Origin: Rhizobacter sp.
Lineage (GTDB): Bacteria; Pseudomonadota; Gammaproteobacteria; Burkholderiales; Burkholderiaceae
Assembly (NCBI GenBank): GCA_014379885.1
Contig: JACMKW010000332.1
Coordinates: 1-8,283, forward strand
Reading direction: 5' to 3'
DNA length: 8,283 bases
The translations under genes and the position numbers were made by a program. Of this stretch, positions 6,524-8,283 are shown piece after piece; the stretch's first letter is position 1, and each line of letters opens with the position of its first letter. Under the pieces are notes generated by a model. The model was not told the origin of the DNA. It did not search any database and worked only from the letters and a program-made list of their open reading frames with translations.

Positions 6524-7113
6524 CCGACCGCAAGGCGGACGTCACCCGCAACACCAACGAAACGCAAATCCGCGTGGCCATCAACCTCGATGGCACGGGC
6601 GCGGCCAAGCTGGCCACTGGCATCGGTTTCTTCGACCACATGCTCGACCAGATCGCACGGCACGGGTTGATTGACCTGGAGGTCGACGCCAAGGGCGACC
6701 TGCACATCGACGGCCACCACACCGTGGAAGACGTGGGCATCACCCTCGGGCAGGCCATGGCGCAGGCGGTGGGTGACAAGAAAGGCTTGCGCCGCTATGG
6801 CCACGCCTATGTGCCGCTCGACGAAGCGCTGTCGCGCGTGGTGATCGACTTCTCGGGTCGCCCTGGCCTGCACATGCGGGTGGACTTCAAGAGCGGCATG
6901 ATCGGCGCGCTCGACTCGCAGCTCGTCTACGAGTTCTTCCAGGGTTTCAGCAACCACGCCGGCGTGACGTTGCACATCGACAACCTGGAAGGCGACAACG
7001 CCCACCACCAGTGCGAAACCATCTTCAAGGCCTTTGCGCGGGCGCTGCGCATGGCGCTGGAGATTGATCCGCGTGCGGCTGGCGTCATTCCGTCGACCAA
7101 AGGCTCGTTGTGA
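6520..7113 (+). CDS. hisB: Imidazoleglycerol-phosphate dehydratase (HisB, monofunctional)
   Basis: HisB removes water from imidazole glycerol phosphate to form imidazole acetol phosphate, the substrate of HisC. At 197 aa this is the single-domain dehydratase, without the histidinol-phosphatase domain of the enteric HisB, so a separate phosphatase must exist elsewhere. The duplicated manganese-binding motifs are intact: [16 protein letters not shown] (34-49), GHHTVED (65-71; His66, His67, Glu70) and AHHQCE (161-166; His162, His163, Glu166). The ATG overlaps the hisC stop, which points to coupled translation. The C-terminus [10 protein letters not shown] is typical of the family. Unlike the other junctions here, hisB is followed by a 97-base spacer before hisH. 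Confidence 0.97.
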   Translation: MTDRKADVTRNTNETQIRVAINLDGTGAAKLATGIGFFDHMLDQIARHGLIDLEVDAKGDLHIDGHHTVEDVGITLGQAMAQAVGDKKGLRRYGHAYVPLDEALSRVVIDFSGRPGLHMRVDFKSGMIGALDSQLVYEFFQGFSNHAGVTLHIDNLEGDNAHHQCETIFKAFARALRMALEIDPRAAGVIPSTKGSL

Positions 7114-7214
7114 TGCCGAGCGAAGCTGAGAGCCCGGCGCCCGGCCGACCGAAGGCGGGCGAGATCCCTTCGGGGGATCGGTCGCGGTACGCCGCGAACG
7201 AGGGGCTGACATGA
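7113..7214 (+). CDS. Putative 33-codon small ORF bridging hisB and hisH
   Basis: An open frame starts with an ATG that shares its A with the hisB stop (TGATG, 7111-7115) and ends with a TGA that overlaps the hisH ATG (ATGA, 7211-7214). The predicted 33-residue peptide begins [16 protein letters not shown] and is rich in Pro, Gly, Ala and charged residues, with no recognisable domain or membrane segment. AAAGG (7099-7103) lies 9 bases before the ATG and could act as a ribosome-binding site. Both junctions have the geometry of coupled genes, so ribosomes could pass from hisB to hisH through this frame. The same bases also form strong hairpins. The openness could be chance or a property of a GC-rich repeat. 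No homologue is recognised. Confidence 0.35.
   Translation: MPSEAESPAPGRPKAGEIPSGDRSRYAANEGLT
7146..7197 (+). repeat. Structured inverted-repeat element in the hisB-hisH spacer
   Basis: Three perfect pairings are visible: GATCCC/GGGATC (7163-7168 with 7174-7179, loop TTCGG), TCGCGG/CCGCGA (7182-7187 with 7192-7197, loop TACG), and an outer CGACCGA/TCGGTCG (7146-7152 with 7178-7184). The outer stem competes with parts of the other two, so alternative folds are possible. No U-tract follows. It resembles the small dispersed intergenic repeats (REP-like) of GC-rich genomes, but whether other copies exist cannot be seen here. Confidence 0.45.
7200..7205 (+). promoter_or_regulatory. Ribosome-binding site of hisH
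   Basis: GAGGGG (7200-7205) lies 5 bases before the hisH ATG and is the clearest Shine-Dalgarno of the his genes in this window. It directly follows the hairpin element, so hairpin folding could influence its access. Confidence 0.55.
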
Positions 7215-7858
7215 GCAAGACCGTCGCCGTGGTCGACTACGGCAGTGGCAACCTGCGCTCCGTCTCGCAGGCGGTCCTGCATGTCGTGCAGGGTACGGGT
7301 TTCGAGGTGGTCGTCACCTCCAAGCCCGACGAGGTGTATGCCGCCGAGCGCGTGGTGCTGCCCGGCCAGGGTGCCTTGCCCGATTGCATGCGCGAGCTGA
7401 AAGAGTCAGGCCTGCAAGACGCCGTGCTCGACGCCGCCGCCCGCAAGCCGCTGATGGGTGTGTGCATCGGCATGCAGATGTTGCTCACCCGCAGCGAAGA
7501 AGGCCCCGCCGATGGGCTGAACCTCATTCCAGGCGAAGTGATTCGTTTCCAATTGCAAGGCCAGCTCCAGCCCGACGGCAGCCGTTACAAGGTGCCGCAA
7601 ATGGGCTGGAACCAGGTGATTCAGGCCCGTGTGCACCCGGTGTGGGCGGGCGTGCCTGACGAGGCCTACTTCTATTTCGTGCACAGTTTTTATGCGCGGC
7701 CCACCGATCCGCGCCACAGCGCGGGCGAAACGGACTACGGCAGCCGCTTTACCTGTGCGCTGGCACGCGATAACATTTTCGCCACCCAGTTCCACCCCGA
7801 GAAGAGCGCCGAGCATGGTCTCGCGCTCTACCGCAACTTCCTTCACTGGAACCCCTGA
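7211..7858 (+). CDS. hisH: Imidazole glycerol phosphate synthase glutaminase subunit (HisH)
   Basis: HisH is the class I glutamine amidotransferase half of IGP synthase. It hydrolyses glutamine and channels ammonia to HisF, which makes imidazole glycerol phosphate and AICAR. The protein is 215 aa. Motifs are [12 protein letters not shown] at the N-terminus, the oxyanion-region loop [11 protein letters not shown] (~50-60), the nucleophile elbow GVCIGMQ with Cys85, PQMGWN, and [10 protein letters not shown] with His195 and Glu197, completing the Cys-His-Glu triad. The start follows a good GAGGGG site and lies in an ATGA overlap with the small frame upstream. hisF is expected just beyond the window, after hisA, as in other proteobacterial his operons. 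Confidence 0.97.
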   Translation: MSKTVAVVDYGSGNLRSVSQAVLHVVQGTGFEVVVTSKPDEVYAAERVVLPGQGALPDCMRELKESGLQDAVLDAAARKPLMGVCIGMQMLLTRSEEGPADGLNLIPGEVIRFQLQGQLQPDGSRYKVPQMGWNQVIQARVHPVWAGVPDEAYFYFVHSFYARPTDPRHSAGETDYGSRFTCALARDNIFATQFHPEKSAEHGLALYRNFLHWNP

Positions 7859-7941
7859 TCCGCTTTTTTGGCGTCATCTTCCTGCGGCACCTCTCTCGGC
7901 AAAATCCTCCTTCTTCCCTTCACACCACCACTGCCTCGGCC
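7859..7941 (+). other. Pyrimidine-rich hisH-hisA spacer
   Basis: These 83 bases are rich in C and T on the + strand and contain a T6 run near 7865-7870. No stable GC stem precedes the run, so I do not call a terminator. There is no Shine-Dalgarno before the hisA ATG, and I see no convincing promoter. hisA is probably co-transcribed. Confidence 0.3.
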
Positions 7942-8283
7942 ATGCTGCTGATCCCTGCGATTGACCTGAAAGACGGCCAATGTGTGCGCCTTAAACAAGG
8001 CGACATGGCTGAATCCACCACCTTCGGCGAAGACCCCGCGGCCATGGCCCGACGATGGGTCGACGCTGGCGCGCGGCGTTTGCACCTGGTCGACTTGAAC
8101 GGAGCCTTCGCCGGCAAACCGGTCAATGAAGCCGCCATCAAGGCCATCCTGGCCGAGGTGGGTGACGAGGTTCCAGTGCAACTGGGCGGCGGCATCCGCG
8201 ACCTCGACACCATCGAGCGCTACCTCGACGATGGCTTGAGCTTCATCATCGTGGGCACCGCGGCGGTCAAGAGCCCGGGTTTC
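7942..8283 (+). CDS. hisA: Phosphoribosylformimino-5-aminoimidazole carboxamide ribotide isomerase (HisA), N-terminal part
   Basis: HisA is the (beta/alpha)8-barrel isomerase that opens the ribose ring of ProFAR to give PRFAR, the substrate of the HisF-HisH synthase. The first 114 residues are present and the frame is still open at the right edge. Visible motifs are [11 protein letters not shown] with the catalytic Asp8, [22 protein letters not shown] (48-62), the first phosphate-binding loop QLGGGIRD (80-87), and IVGTAAVK (103-110). The second catalytic Asp lies beyond the window. The [12 protein letters not shown] segment and the pairing with hisH support HisA over HisF. Confidence 0.95.
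   Translation, partial: MLLIPAIDLKDGQCVRLKQGDMAESTTFGEDPAAMARRWVDAGARRLHLVDLNGAFAGKPVNEAAIKAILAEVGDEVPVQLGGGIRDLDTIERYLDDGLSFIIVGTAAVKSPGF

Noticed and set aside
7861..7875. T6 run after hisH as an intrinsic terminator
   Set aside because: No GC-rich stem precedes it, and hisA, a same-pathway gene, follows 83 bases after hisH.
1..8283. CRISPR array, tRNA, rRNA or insertion sequence
   Set aside because: I saw no regularly spaced repeats, no tRNA-like cloverleaf, no rRNA sequence, and no transposase gene or terminal inverted repeats flanking the reverse cassette.

Overview
The window carries most of a histidine-biosynthesis operon and the genes just upstream of it. It comes from a high-GC betaproteobacterium, most likely a Burkholderiales member of the Comamonadaceae type; this placement is an inference from gene order, GC content and protein character, since no taxonomic search was possible. 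On the + strand the order is: the 3' end of an ABC transporter ATPase gene, its ABC-2 type permease, an IbaG/BolA-family gene, murA, hisG (short form), hisD, then hisC, hisB, hisH and the first 114 codons of hisA, which runs off the right edge. hisF and hisI/hisE are expected beyond that edge.

Left part (1-1650): a YadG/YadH-like export ABC transporter pair joined by a 4-base ATGA overlap, then ibaG. The ibaG-murA adjacency is also known in E. coli. The two spacers here are GC-rich and hold small perfect hairpins without U-tracts. Middle part (1651-4903): murA overlaps hisG by ATGA, so histidine synthesis is tied to the murA transcript. There is no room for a his leader peptide or attenuator before hisG. 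HisG is the 213-residue short form, which in this enzyme family needs the HisZ regulatory subunit; HisZ is not in the window.

The most unusual part is 4904-5452. Two small genes on the minus strand interrupt the operon between hisD and hisC. The first encodes a 93-aa protein with a ribbon-helix-helix-like N-terminus. The second encodes a 62-aa protein with a clear heptad coiled coil, and it starts in an ATGA overlap with the first. The pair has its own near-consensus sigma70-type promoter (TTGAAA, 17 bases, TATATT). A TACAT/ATGTA inverted repeat flanks the -10 box, as expected for an autoregulated operator. The last base of the pair directly abuts the hisD stop codon, and its GC content is clearly lower than that of the his genes. 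It may be a toxin-antitoxin-like or regulatory module. Its function is unknown.

Right part (5453-8283): hisC and hisB overlap by ATGA, and hisB and hisH are separated by 97 bases. That spacer is bridged exactly by a 33-codon open frame that starts in a TGATG overlap with hisB and ends in an ATGA overlap with hisH. It also contains two perfect hairpins, so it may be a small coupling ORF, a structured repeat, or both. Together the His enzymes cover the ATP-PRPP entry step (HisG), ring formation (HisH, with HisF outside the window), isomerisation (HisA), dehydration (HisB), transamination (HisC) and the final oxidation (HisD). The HisN-type phosphatase is not in the window, and this HisB is the monofunctional dehydratase.
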